Source: Rhizophagus irregularis (lineage: Eukaryota > Glomeromycota > Glomeromycetes > Glomerales > Glomeraceae). From it: a stretch of 64,000 bases of DNA. The DNA lies in NCBI RefSeq assembly GCF_026210795.1, contig NC_089430.1, positions 3,782,001-3,846,000 on the forward strand. Direction: 5' to 3'. Of this stretch, positions 1 to 11,918 are shown in pieces. A program made the position numbers and the translations under genes. The notes under the pieces are model-generated. The model was not told the origin of the DNA. It worked only from the letters and a program-made list of their open reading frames with translations, and ran no database searches. Numbering within the stretch: the stretch's first letter is position 1; every line of letters begins with the position of its first letter.

Positions 1-2511
1 CGCTTTTCAATTGGGAAGGCAACAAATTGACATCCCCGAGATTGAAGATGAAGATCTTAAGGAGATATTGAGTAATTCACACCTATCTAAACACTTCATT
101 GCTCTTGCAAAAGAGTTAGATGTTCTCGAACCAAAGACACCAGAAGATATTTATAAGAGCCATCTAGAAAATATTCGTTAGTAGCCTGTTTTACTTGTTA
201 TTTTATATTTTAATATTAAAATAACATTTATTTCATATAATTAAAGGACCAGGATTTACGAGCGGAAGTGTTGATTCAGCACGACAAAATTTAGCATCCA
301 CTTTTGTAAATGCTTTTGTTAATGCTGGATTTGCTAAAGATAAATTAATCTCAATAGAGGATGGTACAACGTGGATTTATAAAAATAAAGACCATGGTAA
401 GGAATTATTTATATATTATTAGCATAATAAAATTTATATATACTTATATAAAATTATTTAAATTATTTTAATTTGTAGGAATGTTGAGCGCAGCTGCTTC
501 TATCGGTATGATTATGTTATGGGATGTTGATCTCGGATTGTCGCATGTTGATAAATATTTATACTCTAGTGAAGATCATATTCAAGTAAGTTCTTACATT
601 AATAAACACCGAAAGAAAGTAACGTTTAATGTCAATAATTGATCTACAGATGTTTTCATTTTCGTTTAGGCCGGTGCTCTTCTTGCCATCGGGCTTATAA
701 ATACTGGAGTTCGTAATGAGAATGATCCAGCTTTTGCTTTACTTTCAGAACACATTGAAAAACCAAAAGCAATGATGCGAATTAGCGCTATAGTTGGGTA
801 AGATAAATATGCAAAATACGATTTTTTTATTATTGTGTAAGGAAAGTCTTATTGATTATTGCGATTTTACCTGTTAGACTTGGTATGGCGTATTCTGGGT
901 CCCACAGAGAAGATGTTCAAGAATTATTATCTCCGTTCATTAGTGATACTACATTAAATATGGAAATTGCTTCACTTGCAGCTCTATCGTTGGGGTTGGT
1001 ATTTGTAGGATCTTGCCATGGAGATATTACAAGTACAATATTACAAACAATGATGGAACGTGACGAATCTCAATTAAAAGAAACTTGGGGAAGGTTTATG
1101 GGTCTCGGATTAGCTTTATTATATCTTGGTAAGCTTTGTTTTTTTTGTTATTATTTTATAATATCGTCCATTTTAAATGGAGAGAAAACATCAACTTACA
1201 AGTAATTTTAAAATAAATAGGAAAGCAAGATGCTGCTGAAGCAACTCTTGAAACTTTGAAAGCTATTGAGCACCCTATTGGTAAACAGGTCAGAATATTG
1301 GTAGAAATTTGTTCTTATGCAGGTAAATTAATTAACAAAACTTTGAATGGCTTAATTAGATAAATACTAATCCATATATATATATTATTAAGGAACTGGA
1401 AATGTACTTAAAATCCAGGATATGTTACACGCGTGCAATGACCATTTAGATAAAGAGAAAGAGGATGATTTGCATCAGGCTTTTGCTGTATTAGGTGTAG
1501 CTCTGATAGCTATAGGTGAAGATATTGGTGCTGAAATGGCATTAAGGACATTCAATCATTTGGTAAGATTTTTTTTTTTTTTAAGTATTTACTTAATATA
1601 TATATCTTTCATTAGAATAATTCAAGAATATTATATTTTTAAATAATTTCACTTATCACACAGATGCATTATGGTGAACCAGTGATTCGTCGTGCAGTTC
1701 CTCTTGCATTAGGATTGCTGTGTGCCTCTAATCCACTTCTTAATGTCCTTGAAACGTTAAGTAAATATTCTCATGATAATGATGCGGATGTTGCTATTAA
1801 TGCTATTTTTGCTATGGGCCTTGTTGGTGCAGGAACAAATAATGCACGATTGGCACAAATGTTGAGACAACTTGCATCATATTATCATAAAGAACCAAAT
1901 TGCTTATTTATGGTTCGAATTTCACAGGTATAAATTTTATTGTTACTTATTTTGCCAGTATATTAATATTCTATTGACGAGTTATATATTCTAGGGGTTA
2001 TTACATATGGGTAAAGGGACAATATCAATTAATCCATATCATTCTGATCGTCAATTAATGTCGCCTGTTGCTATAGCCGGCCTTTTAGCAACCTTAGTTG
2101 CTTTTACTGACACTAAGACATTTATACTGGGTAGAAACCATTGGTTCTTATATTACTTGGTTACAGCGATGTATCCAAGATTCTTGATTACTCTTGATGA
2201 AGATTTGAATAGTTTGCCAGTTACTGTTCGTGTAGGACAAGCTGTTGATGTAGTAGGACAAGCAGGAAGACCAAAGACTATTACTGGGTTTCAAACACAT
2301 TCAACACCTGTATTGCTGGCACATTCAGAACGTGCTGAATTGGCTACAGAAGAATGTATCCTTTTTTGTAAAAAATGTTTTTATTATAATTAATAATGTA
2401 TTACTTTAACCTTTTTTTTTTAACGAAATAGATATATCATTATCTCACGTTCTTGAAGGATTTGTCTTGTTACGTAAGAATCCTGACTTTATGGAAGAAG
2501 ATAAAGAATAA
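1..2511 (+). CDS. RPN1: 26S proteasome regulatory subunit Rpn1 (PSMD2), 3' part
   Basis: Non-ATPase base subunit of the 26S proteasome; the family is a scaffold that binds ubiquitin receptors, shuttle factors and Ubp6 next to the Rpt ring. The reading frame is already open at base 1, so the N-terminus lies outside the window. About ten exons follow, with short GT..AG introns (for example after base 176 and after base 396). The protein reads through the proteasome/cyclosome (PC) helical repeats, visible as recurring small-residue stretches such as [37 protein letters not shown] and [11 protein letters not shown]. It ends with the family's conserved tail, [15 protein letters not shown], before TAA at 2509-2511. 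Nothing is visibly broken. DPH1 follows on the same strand after about 960 bases. Identity is nearly certain; exact exon edges are read by eye. Confidence 0.95.
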
Positions 2512-3472
2512 TAATGATTTAGCACTACGAAATATTTTATTATGTTATTAATGATATAATGTCATTGATAATTTATATTTGGTAATTGAATGATTTATAA
2601 ATATTTATGAGATTAGAGAAGTGAATTGTAAAGATGACCAATTATATAATTGTGAAAAACTCTTTGTCTAGTTATGAAATAGATAAAATTGTTTATTGAA
2701 ATTAATTTTATATATCAACTTATTTTTGTTAGAAATGAAATTTTTTTACAGAAAAAACTGTAAATAATTATTAGTTAACATGCATGATCGTGAATTTTAT
2801 ATTATTTAGATTAAAATTCCTATCTTTATCATCTGAAAACATCATAGCGGCTATTTATCTTTTCATCTTCGGAAAATCATACCTACAGTTCTCGAAAAAA
2901 GTAATCGGAATTACAAAATGTGTAAAAATAGAAACCCAGTGATTAGACTTTCTTCAAATTTTGTAAGATTGTTGTCAAATATGTTATACATTATATATAT
3001 TAAATTTCAGCCCTCTATTGTCTTTTGATCGATTTTTTTTAATTTGAAAAAAAAGCGATCAAAATTTAAGCTGTAAATATAAATAATTTTTAATTAAAAT
3101 TGAATAATCATAAATTTAAGTTTATTCTATGTTAGTTTTATTAAAAAAAATTGGTTGCCGAGAAAAATCAAATTCTTCAAATTCTTTAGTTAAAAGAATT
3201 AAAATTCATATATAAAATGCAAAAATTATAAAAATTATAAAAGATTTTTATAAATATATTTAATATTAGATTTATAATTTTCAATATAACAATATATACA
3301 AAAAATTCATCAAATCTAATGCACTTAAAAATTTTATTTATTATGAATATGTCAATGTCCGAGTAACAATATTGAAATTTAAAACGAATTTCTGACCCTA
3401 ATTTATCATGTGCTTAAATAAAATTGGTCATCCATGTAGATCATTAAACTTTAATCGCGTGTCTACCCAAGA
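2512..3472. other. AT-rich intergenic region between RPN1 and DPH1
   Basis: This holds the 3' flank of RPN1 and the presumed promoter of DPH1. It is strongly AT-rich with homopolymer A and T runs. I see no open frame, RNA gene or clear repeat in it. Confidence 0.6.
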
Positions 3473-5602
3473 ATGTCAGAAATAAATGGATCAGTTCAAA
3501 AGTCGCGTAAACGTTTTATTGGGAAAGCAGCTGCAAAGAAAAAGCAGGAAGAAGCTCAACAAGTGGCAAATGTTGAGGATAGCAAATCTATTATTGCTAT
3601 AGGTACTATAAGAATATATATTTTTTCTTATGTTCTATCCTTATTATTAATATAAACGTTTATTTTGGTATCTAGAGGATTCGCCAGTAAAACTTAAATC
3701 TTCGAGTCGAATAGTAAATCAAATTCCTTTTGAAATATTAAATGATTCTTTATTAAATAAAGCGATTGAACAGGTTAAAACTTAATCGCTTCGTGTCTGA
3801 AATTTTTATAATGTGTTTATAATTAAATGTTTTGGAACAAATCATTTTAGCTTCCATCAAATTATAATTTTGAAATCCACAAAACAGTATGGCATATTAA
3901 ACGTTCTGAGGCTACCAAAGGTTTGATAAATTAAAATTCTTATTATTGGAGTATTAGTTATTAATCTTATAATTTTTATTACATTTATGGGATTAGTTGC
4001 ATTACAATTTCCGGAAGGCCTTTTGATGTTTGCATGCATTATTGCAGACATATTAGAAAGTTTTTGTAATATTGAAATAATTATAATGGGAGACGTAACA
4101 TATGGAGCTTGTTGTATAGATGATTATACTGCTAAAGCTTTAGAATGTGATTTTATGGTACATTATGGACATAGTTGTTTAGGTTAATAATTTTTATCTA
4201 AGTGATGAAGTTCTTTTTTATAAATTTAGCTAATTAAGATGTTAAAATTATCAGTTCCCGTAAACATTACAACCATAAAGACACTATATGTCTTTGTAGA
4301 TATTAGTATTGATACGGATCATTTCATAAATACCATAAAACTAAATTTTGAGAATGGTAAAAAATTGACCATTGTTGGCACTATTCAATTTGTTGCCGCT
4401 ATTCAGGTAAATAAATTTTATAATAGAAAGGTATAAGAGAATAATAATAATTAATTTTTCAAAAAAATTTAAAATAAGGCAGCAAAAAAACCTTTGGAAA
4501 ATGATTATTCTTTATTTGTACCACAAGCAAAACCTTTATCACCTGGAGAAATATTGGGTTGTACATCACCAAAATTAGGCGAACAAGATGCTATAATGTA
4601 AGTAATCATCCAATAAACTTGTATAATATACTTATCTAATTGACCTTCTCTTTGGGATAATTGCTTTTAGTTATCTTGGTGACGGCAGATTCCATTTAGA
4701 ATCCATAATGATTGCTAACCCAGATATACCCGCGTTTCGGTAATGATCCTATCAAAAATATATATCGTGATCGTACTGTAATGAAATAACATTGTGAACA
4801 GTCAGAAAATGTCAATTTATCATCCAGCTCGATTATAATATGATAGTGACTTTTAACTTACTTGTACTTAATCTACTTTAGCTATGATCCGTATTCCAAG
4901 AAATTTACACGAGAACGTTATGATCACGCGGAAATGCATTCCTTAAGAAAACACGCAATTGATTTGGCCAAAAAAGCCAAAAAATTTGGGCTAATCCTAG
5001 GAACTTTGGGCAGGCAAGGAAGTCCAAAAGTATTAGAGGTATTTATAGAATGTAACTAAGATATGTTATTAAAGATGAAATTTTTTTATATTTTCATGAT
5101 TGGGAAATTACAGTACCTTGAAGAGAAAATGAAATCTCGTGGCCTAGATTATATTTGCATATTGCTATCTGAGATATTTCCTGATAAATTGGAACAATTT
5201 CAAGATATTGATGCGTAAGCTTTTTAAATTTTTTAAAATACCTTATTCCTCAATACCCGAAAATTAAGTACTCCTGGCCAGAATTGTAAAGATTTGGTCT
5301 AAAATATCTTTGTTGTGGCGTGCGAAGAGGAAATGCTTAATTTGGAGAAATACAGTATTTAATATTTCTCAATAATTTTGATTTCTTTATTCTACACAAT
5401 TTATAGATGGATTCAAATTGCATGTCCACGCTTGTCGATAGATTGGGGTTATGCGTTTCCAAAGCCATTATTAACGCCATATGAAGCATCAGTTGTATTA
5501 GATGCAATTGATTGGCAATCCGTCTATCCAATGGATTTTTATGCTAATGATAGTTTAGGACCCTGGACGCCTAATCATGGGAAAGGGAAAATTAAACGAT
5601 AA
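3473..5602 (+). CDS. DPH1: Diphthamide biosynthesis protein 1 (Dph1)
   Basis: Dph1 pairs with Dph2 in a non-classical radical-SAM enzyme that transfers the 3-amino-3-carboxypropyl group of SAM to the target histidine of elongation factor 2, the first step of diphthamide synthesis in the cytosol. About ten exons are visible. The three cysteine sites known to hold the 4Fe-4S cluster can be seen: [11 protein letters not shown] (about 4090), EILGCTSP (about 4555) and [14 protein letters not shown] (about 5405). The C-terminus [14 protein letters not shown] is typical of Dph1 rather than Dph2. The start was chosen as the first ATG before a basic N-terminal tail ([15 protein letters not shown]). 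The stop lies only 85 bases from the stop of the convergent SAM50 gene. It looks intact. Confidence 0.94.
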
Positions 5603-5687
5603 CAACTGGAAAATATAACATTTTCATATATATATATTTATTTACTGATGATATACGTTTTTTTTTATTAAATAATAAATATTTTGT

Positions 5688-7841
5688 TCACCAGAAATTA
5701 AACCCTAACCCCAATTGTAGACCCTTTTTTAACTTATCAGTATTTGTTGCTATTAATGGCAAACAGAAATTTACTTCCAATCTTAGAATGCTACTTCTGT
5801 ACACAACTCCCACGCCTGCTGATACACTAGGCATTTTTGCAAGATTATTGAGGCTAACAGCAAGTCGTTGAGCTAAAATGGCCGACGATAATTGAATCCT
5901 CATATTTACAATGAAAGAAAGCATGAAATAAATTATAAAATACTTACATGGATTTATTTGCATCAAACTTCCTCCGTTTACGAAAAAATGTCCTTTTACT
6001 GGATGTCTGCTCAACTTAGGCAATGGAGTGAAAAGACTTACGCCTGCCGCAACGTAAGCATCACCTCCAAGTGAATCCTCTAAATTCCATGATAAAAATT
6101 ATAACAGTAATAGAATCAAGTAAAAAACTCGAGTTATAAAATTTTTACGTACTTTTATCTTCCCTTGGACCCATTCCATTCAGTTTAAATCCTCTCACTG
6201 ATTGCGCACCACCAAGGAAAAATCTATCGCTAATTTTTGATTGCTGAGTTTTAAATGGGAATAATAATCCATTCCTTAGTGACGCGCTAAAGATCTATTA
6301 ACACAATTTTGAAAATTAATTAATTCAATAATTTAAAATAATATAAAAATTAAACATATCAATGAACTTACAAAACCTTTACCGAGAGGAAAGTTAATTT
6401 GGCTCTCAAATTCATTCTTAACAAAGAAAACGTCTCCATTAAATCCTGCGAGTTCCTATATAATTTTTAGTTATATTTTAGTTTCATATATTTTGCGAAT
6501 AAATGAACAAAATATTTTATAAAACCTGAAATAATTTAATGTAATAACCGCGCGAAGGCAACATTATATCGTCACGCATATCCCGCACTAAAGTATGTGC
6601 CACAGACGATTTTAAAGAATGTCCTGCCGATTCCCGTATACTACATTCATAAATATATTTGATTAACAATATTAAGAGAAAATGTATAAGGAAATTTCTT
6701 TAAAACATGATTTGCCTTAATGTTGCATCTTTAGCAATATTGCAAATTTGCCTCCATGACGTTCCATAAGTTAATTCGTGAAATCCTAATTTAGAAAGAA
6801 CCTATTAACAAAAAAAAAATTATTTAAAATTATTTAAATTTAATCCCAGAATGATGTTTCTTATGGTAACGTACTCTCCATCTTAATGCAATTCCATGTA
6901 ATATTTCATCATGGGAACTAAAGCTTTGATTATTTTTTGTTAGTCTATATGCCGAAATGTCAACCTTGGAATCTGGATTCCCATTAATTGGTTTTGCTAA
7001 ACAAAACTAGAGAATATGTAAATTTTTATAATTGAATTATATTAATCCTGACAAAAGTACATACCTCAAATACGTATGAAGTCTGTGTTCCAGCTGACAT
7101 ATAGGTTTCCAATGTTTCTGCGCCACCAAAAACATTTCGAATATTTAAGGAAATATTCTAATGAAATCAAAATAAACAATAAATTATATAATGCATTTGT
7201 TCTTCTTACGTCAATACTTAAGGATAACATACCGCGCTTCCCGCGTCATTGCCAATTTCAGTCCCGGTCTTTATCCAAAATCTACTTTTTTCTTCTGTAG
7301 ATAGGATGACATCGATAGCTCCAGGCTGTGCAAGTGGGTCACTACTTTTATCAAGAAATACATCGATATGCTTAAAAATGTCAAGACGATTTAATTTGTC
7401 TGCAGCTAAGTGAACTTCATCGATGATCGAACCCAATGTGCGAGCTTGTAACGCAGAGTAAACCACCGACTCAAATAGAGATTGACGCGTCTTTTGTGTA
7501 CCATGAATTCGAAAAGAATGAACGTAAAATGGACAGTCTTTTGTATCAAAAACCTAAAAAAATAAATTGATATAAAAAAATGAGATGATGAATGTATAGA
7601 GCGTATATAAGCATATTATGCGCCCGGAATGATACCAAATTATTCAATTTTATTGCTGCTTCTTCATACTCCTTATATTTCTTAGCCTTAGCTTCAAGAT
7701 TGGTATTCATGAATTCTTCGGCTTTTTCATCACTTTCGTGAGCCCTGAGCGGAAACTGCAAATAAATGTAATTTGTAAAAATATTAATTTAATCAAAAAT
7801 CTTCAAAATTTTTTATAAGCTTTCACCTCATCATTATCCAT
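5688..7841 (-). CDS. SAM50: Sorting and assembly machinery component Sam50 (Tob55, Omp85 family)
   Basis: Sam50 is the beta-barrel core of the mitochondrial outer-membrane SAM complex, which folds and inserts beta-barrel proteins such as porin and Tom40. The start is a five-codon first exon (MDNDE) at 7839-7841, followed by an intron and then an acidic N-terminal segment. One POTRA-like region follows (VFDTKDCPFYVHSFRIHG to the strand with IDVILSTEEKSRFWI). The barrel carries the signature Omp85 loop DRFFLGGAQSVRGF near 6215-6245. The last strand ends GLQLGLGFNFW with a terminal aromatic, as expected for a barrel protein. About ten exons; no lesion seen. It is convergent with DPH1. Confidence 0.93.
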
Positions 7842-7921
7842 TTTAACAAGAAGATAACTACTGATGCAAAATTATTATATCTACAAAAAATTTCTGTTGA
7901 AACATGTGACTGTTATGTAGT

Positions 7922-7930
7922 ATTCCTGTA
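7922..7930. repeat. Left 9-bp target site duplication of the MULE element
   Basis: ATTCCTGTA here is repeated exactly at 11155-11163. Nine bases is the usual duplication length for Mutator-like elements. The pair fixes the ends of the element between them. Confidence 0.88.
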
Positions 7931-10900
7931 GAGCATCCTTATCCTGGACCTCGAATTTGATTGGGCAAAAATTGTTATATTTTTGTAGAATTTTATATAC
8001 AAAATACAGACAGAATAAAATTAAATTTTCAACTAAAAAATGCATAATTTTTTATAATGTATTTATTTCGTGCAAGAATTACATTTTACTATTAAAAAAT
8101 TTTTTATTGACAGATTATTTACATCAAAATAATTACTATACAATTGCAGTTTCTGCATAGTGCATAAAACAAAATTCCGCGCGATCAGTTTCTAATATTT
8201 TATCTAAAAACAAACAAATATGTAACGATAAATTGAGAAAATTTTTATAATCATAAAGATAAATAATAATAAATAAATGTTATTTTTATACCTTTATTCT
8301 GTAATATTTTCAAATAATCAAGCAACTTTTTTGGTAAAGGATTAGGCAAAGATTGATTGCAAAAAAGACAAAATAATTCATTATCTAGTAATGTATAGTT
8401 AATCTTTAATACCTTTTTGATATTTAAATTTGAAAAATAATAAATAGTGATAAGACTATACCTTTTTTTTGCTTAAACCATTGTCTATTTCCACTATTTC
8501 CATATCCATTAATTCCGTCACTGATATTTGTGGTAAATTCTGAAATACCCTATGCATTGAACTAGATGCGTTAATATTATCATTTTTTTTATCATCATAT
8601 TTGGGAATATTTTCTTTTTCTTGTAATGACAATCCACTGCTATTATTGGATCTTGTTTTCCGTTTTTTATTTGATAAGTCATTCATTACTTTACTTTTTT
8701 TTCTAATTTAACGTAGTAAAACTAGTATTAATAATATAATCACATTAATAAAAATTAATTTAAAAAAAACAATTACAAATACCTCTTTTTTTTGAATTAT
8801 TAGTAGCAGTCTGGGGATTTCTAATTAAATTTTTTGTTGTACTTTTACAAGTTTTTTGATTATTTGCACTTTTTATTCTATTTTGTAATAACGTATTGTT
8901 TGTAGTATAAAATTCCTGTGCCATTTCCGGGTACTTTTTTACCAATCCTTTTATTTCATGAAAGACTTTTGATAACAAATATTCATAATCTTCAACACGT
9001 TCAATAATTTTGTCATTTGGAGATTGAATATTATTACAAAATAAATGAAAATTTTGCGTTAAAACAAGATTACTTGGATCTTTTCTCTATTGATTATGAA
9101 ATAATGATTCTGGAAGATTATTTAAATTAAGTTGTGTTGCTACACAAAAAATATGTCGGCAGATAATTCCTGAGAAGGTAGTGTATTTACAAGAACATAC
9201 AAAATGATTTGTTTCACCATTATGTACCACTTTTCTTCCAGGTTTGGTTTCATGATTAAAACGGTAAATTTGATAAGTTTGCATCGTTTCAGTTCTATTT
9301 TTTTTAAAAAAAATCATGCATTTTATAGTATTAGTACATTGTTACAATAAAAAAAGATATTTATAATATATAACATACCTTGAATCTAATAGTTCAATAC
9401 ATAAATAACTCGTAGATTGTAATAACTGTTCTTGCGTTAATTTTAATGCATAATTCGTTAATATTTCTGAGGCCTGATATTCAAGTGGACTTAATGTTTT
9501 AAAAGTGACATTTTCATGAATTTGCTTGTATTTAGCTAATTGTAAATCATTTTCACGCTGCTCTAATGCTGATTCAAATGCTTTTAAAAAATCCAATAAT
9601 GAATGGGAAGCATCCATATAACCTTTCATTAAATTATTCATAGATTCACCACGCTGTGTACTTGTCATATCTGCTAAAAATGTATCTCTTATAAAGCAAG
9701 GCGCCCATTTCTCTTTTATTTTATCCATTCTTTCTAAATGTGATTTTGAATCTGGAAAATTTTCTTTAAGTTGCTGCCACTTAATTATAAAATTATCAAC
9801 TTCATATTCTCTTATGCAATCGTAAAATGATTTAGTGAACTCCCGCCATTTTGTTCCTAGAACATTAGCAATATTTTTGATGACATTTTTCCAAAGATGC
9901 CATATACATAAAACATGTTTAGTATTTTGTCCAAATGTGATCTCTATCGCCTGAGAAATTGCTTTGTCTTCGTCAGTAAGCATCACTTTAGGTGAATAAT
10001 TATTAACAAACTTAAGAAAAGTATTAAATACCCATACAAAACTATCTATTGTTTCTCGACACATTAAAGTTCCAGCAAAGCATAAACTTTGACCAAAATT
10101 ATTTATTCCAGTAAAAATCCCAAATGGCATATTAAACCTATTAACTTTATATGTGTTATCAAAAACAATAACATCTAAAAATCTGCTATAATATTGCTTT
10201 TGATCAGGATACATCCAAATTACTTGAAGTAATTCATTTGTATCAACATCAACTCTAACTTCGTATTCAAATCCATCAATTTCTCTTTTAAGTTGTTTTA
10301 AGATATTTATAAATTCTTCTGCTTCAAAAAAGCGTTGTTCTTGTTTACCATTTAACTGATATATGAAATTATAAATATCATTATAGATCCATGTTTCTAA
10401 GTCTTTATATTCTTGCTTAAGAATTGAACGAATAGTTGGTACATTACAGCCTGCTTGATGATAAACTATAATTCGATCTTTAATTTCTTGAGGAATTATT
10501 CTTTCACTACTAAGAAACATTTTGTGTTCAGGAGCAACCATTTCATGATTATGTTCCAAATTCATGGCTAAAATGTGCCAAAGTCCACTATTATTATCAA
10601 GTGAAGCTCTGATAAAAAATGGACAATTACATCTTTGAGATTTACGATCTCTTGAGTTGACTTTATCCTCTTTACTTTCAGAAACACCTGCGCGTGAACA
10701 TAAGATTGTTCTTCTTATAATATTTTTTTCTTTATCACGACCTACTTTACTCAACCGTACAATATGACGCGTAATTTTGAACTCTTGCTACAAATTCTTC
10801 ATGATTTTTAAATATATCCGAAATTTTTAATTCAGAAGATTGTTGTGGTTCAGGTTCGGAAGTATTCATAGTTACTAAAAAAAATATTAAAGAACGAGTT

Positions 10901-11154
10901 CACACAATTAATTTTTACTCTTTATATTTATATTTTCATATGTTTAAATAGTTGTAGTTATAATACTTACAATATTTTTATAAGTAAAAGATGTGTGGTA
11001 AAAAACTTTTAATATGTATTATTGTGTGTATATAAACTCGTGTGGCTAAGTAAAAAAAAATTGTTTTTATTGATTTTATTGATTGAAATTAGCCAATCAA
11101 ATTTGACTGGCCCAGGATAAGCATTTGGACCGGTGGATCAGGTTAAGGATGGCC
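7931..11154 (-). mobile_element. Mutator-like (MULE) DNA transposon, 3.2 kb, ends preserved
   Basis: The left end begins GAGCATCCTTATCCTGG. The right end, read on the minus strand, begins GGCCATCCTTAACCTG, and both continue into a shared AAATTTGATTGG block (near 7960 and 11095). The right repeat holds about 25 extra bases compared with the left. A perfect 9-bp duplication flanks the element. Its only gene is a FAR1/MULE transposase on the minus strand. Preserved ends plus few coding lesions suggest a fairly recent insertion between SAM50 and PDS5. Confidence 0.9.
8136..10869 (-). pseudogene. FAR1/MULE transposase with SWIM finger and Rtc4-like C-terminal domain, broken
   Basis: From the start ATG (10867-10869) the order is as follows. 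A FAR1-type WRKY/GCM1-like zinc domain has CSRAG, CNCPFF and LEHNHEM. The MULE DDE domain has IVFDNTY, VMLTDEDKA, CIWHLWKNV and STQRGES. A SWIM zinc finger has VCSCKYT and IICRHIF. After an intron-rich linker comes ELFCLFCNQSLPNPLPKKLL and RAEFCFMHYAETAIV, which resembles the start of an Rtc4-type domain and then stops early at TAG 8136-8138. An intron at about 9379-9302 has a TACTAAT branch site. Two lesions: a frameshift near 10750-10775, between the first ~40 residues and VRLSKVG, and an in-frame TAG at 9087-9089 beyond which the same frame continues with sensible protein. The transposase identity is firm; the Rtc4 resemblance is from memory of motif pattern. Confidence 0.85.
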
Positions 11155-11918
11155 ATTCCTGTATCACTATCATTTCCACGTGTTATTTGGCTTTCGCAGA
11201 AATCAGATGATCTGCTGCGTTGAATGTAGGCAATGTATATAAAATATTTTAATGACTTTAAAATTAGAATTACAAATGTGATGCCATGTTTACATAAGAT
11301 TTAACACAGTCATGACTTTGAACTGAATCGGTTCAGATTCAAACCTTGATTAGATTCACTCCAAAGTCCGCAACTTCGGTTTGACTTGTACTAGTCAGTA
11401 AATATCATAATTTATATAAAAATGCGATAAAAAATTGCAAACTATGTGGAAAATCATTATATCAAGAAAAGGATTTGTACAATTAGTTTGCAAAATTAAT
11501 GAACAAAGTAAACATAAATAATGCAAGCCAGAATTTTATTATTTTTAGACATTATTGTAAATTCTGGCTTAAGCAAAAAACAGCTGATCTCTTTAATGAT
11601 CTCATATATTAGACATATTACATACGCTCTCTTTTTCGGATAAAATTATTAAAATTAGTATCAAACTTGATAATATACATTATATTTGTTACCTGCATGT
11701 TATGATCTTTTTATAAAACGATCAAAACGATCGGTGAAAAATATACAACATATTTCTTATAATAAAATTGTAAAATTTAAACTTAGCCGATACTTTTTAA
11801 AAATCTATTTTTCTGCGGAATTTAAAACATTGCTATCGCTTTCATTAAAGCCAACGCTCATATTAATGCAACATTACAATTAACAAAGTGAAATAAAATA
11901 TTAAATGTATGTATTATA
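11155..11918. other. Intergenic region between the MULE and PDS5, with a hairpin at 11525-11572
   Basis: No gene is visible. The region starts with the right target duplication of the MULE (11155-11163). Around 11525-11572 the sequence AAGCCAGAATTTTA is matched by its reverse complement about 20 bases later, forming a hairpin. The short ORF at 11686-11883 has no recognisable composition and is probably chance. Confidence 0.55.
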
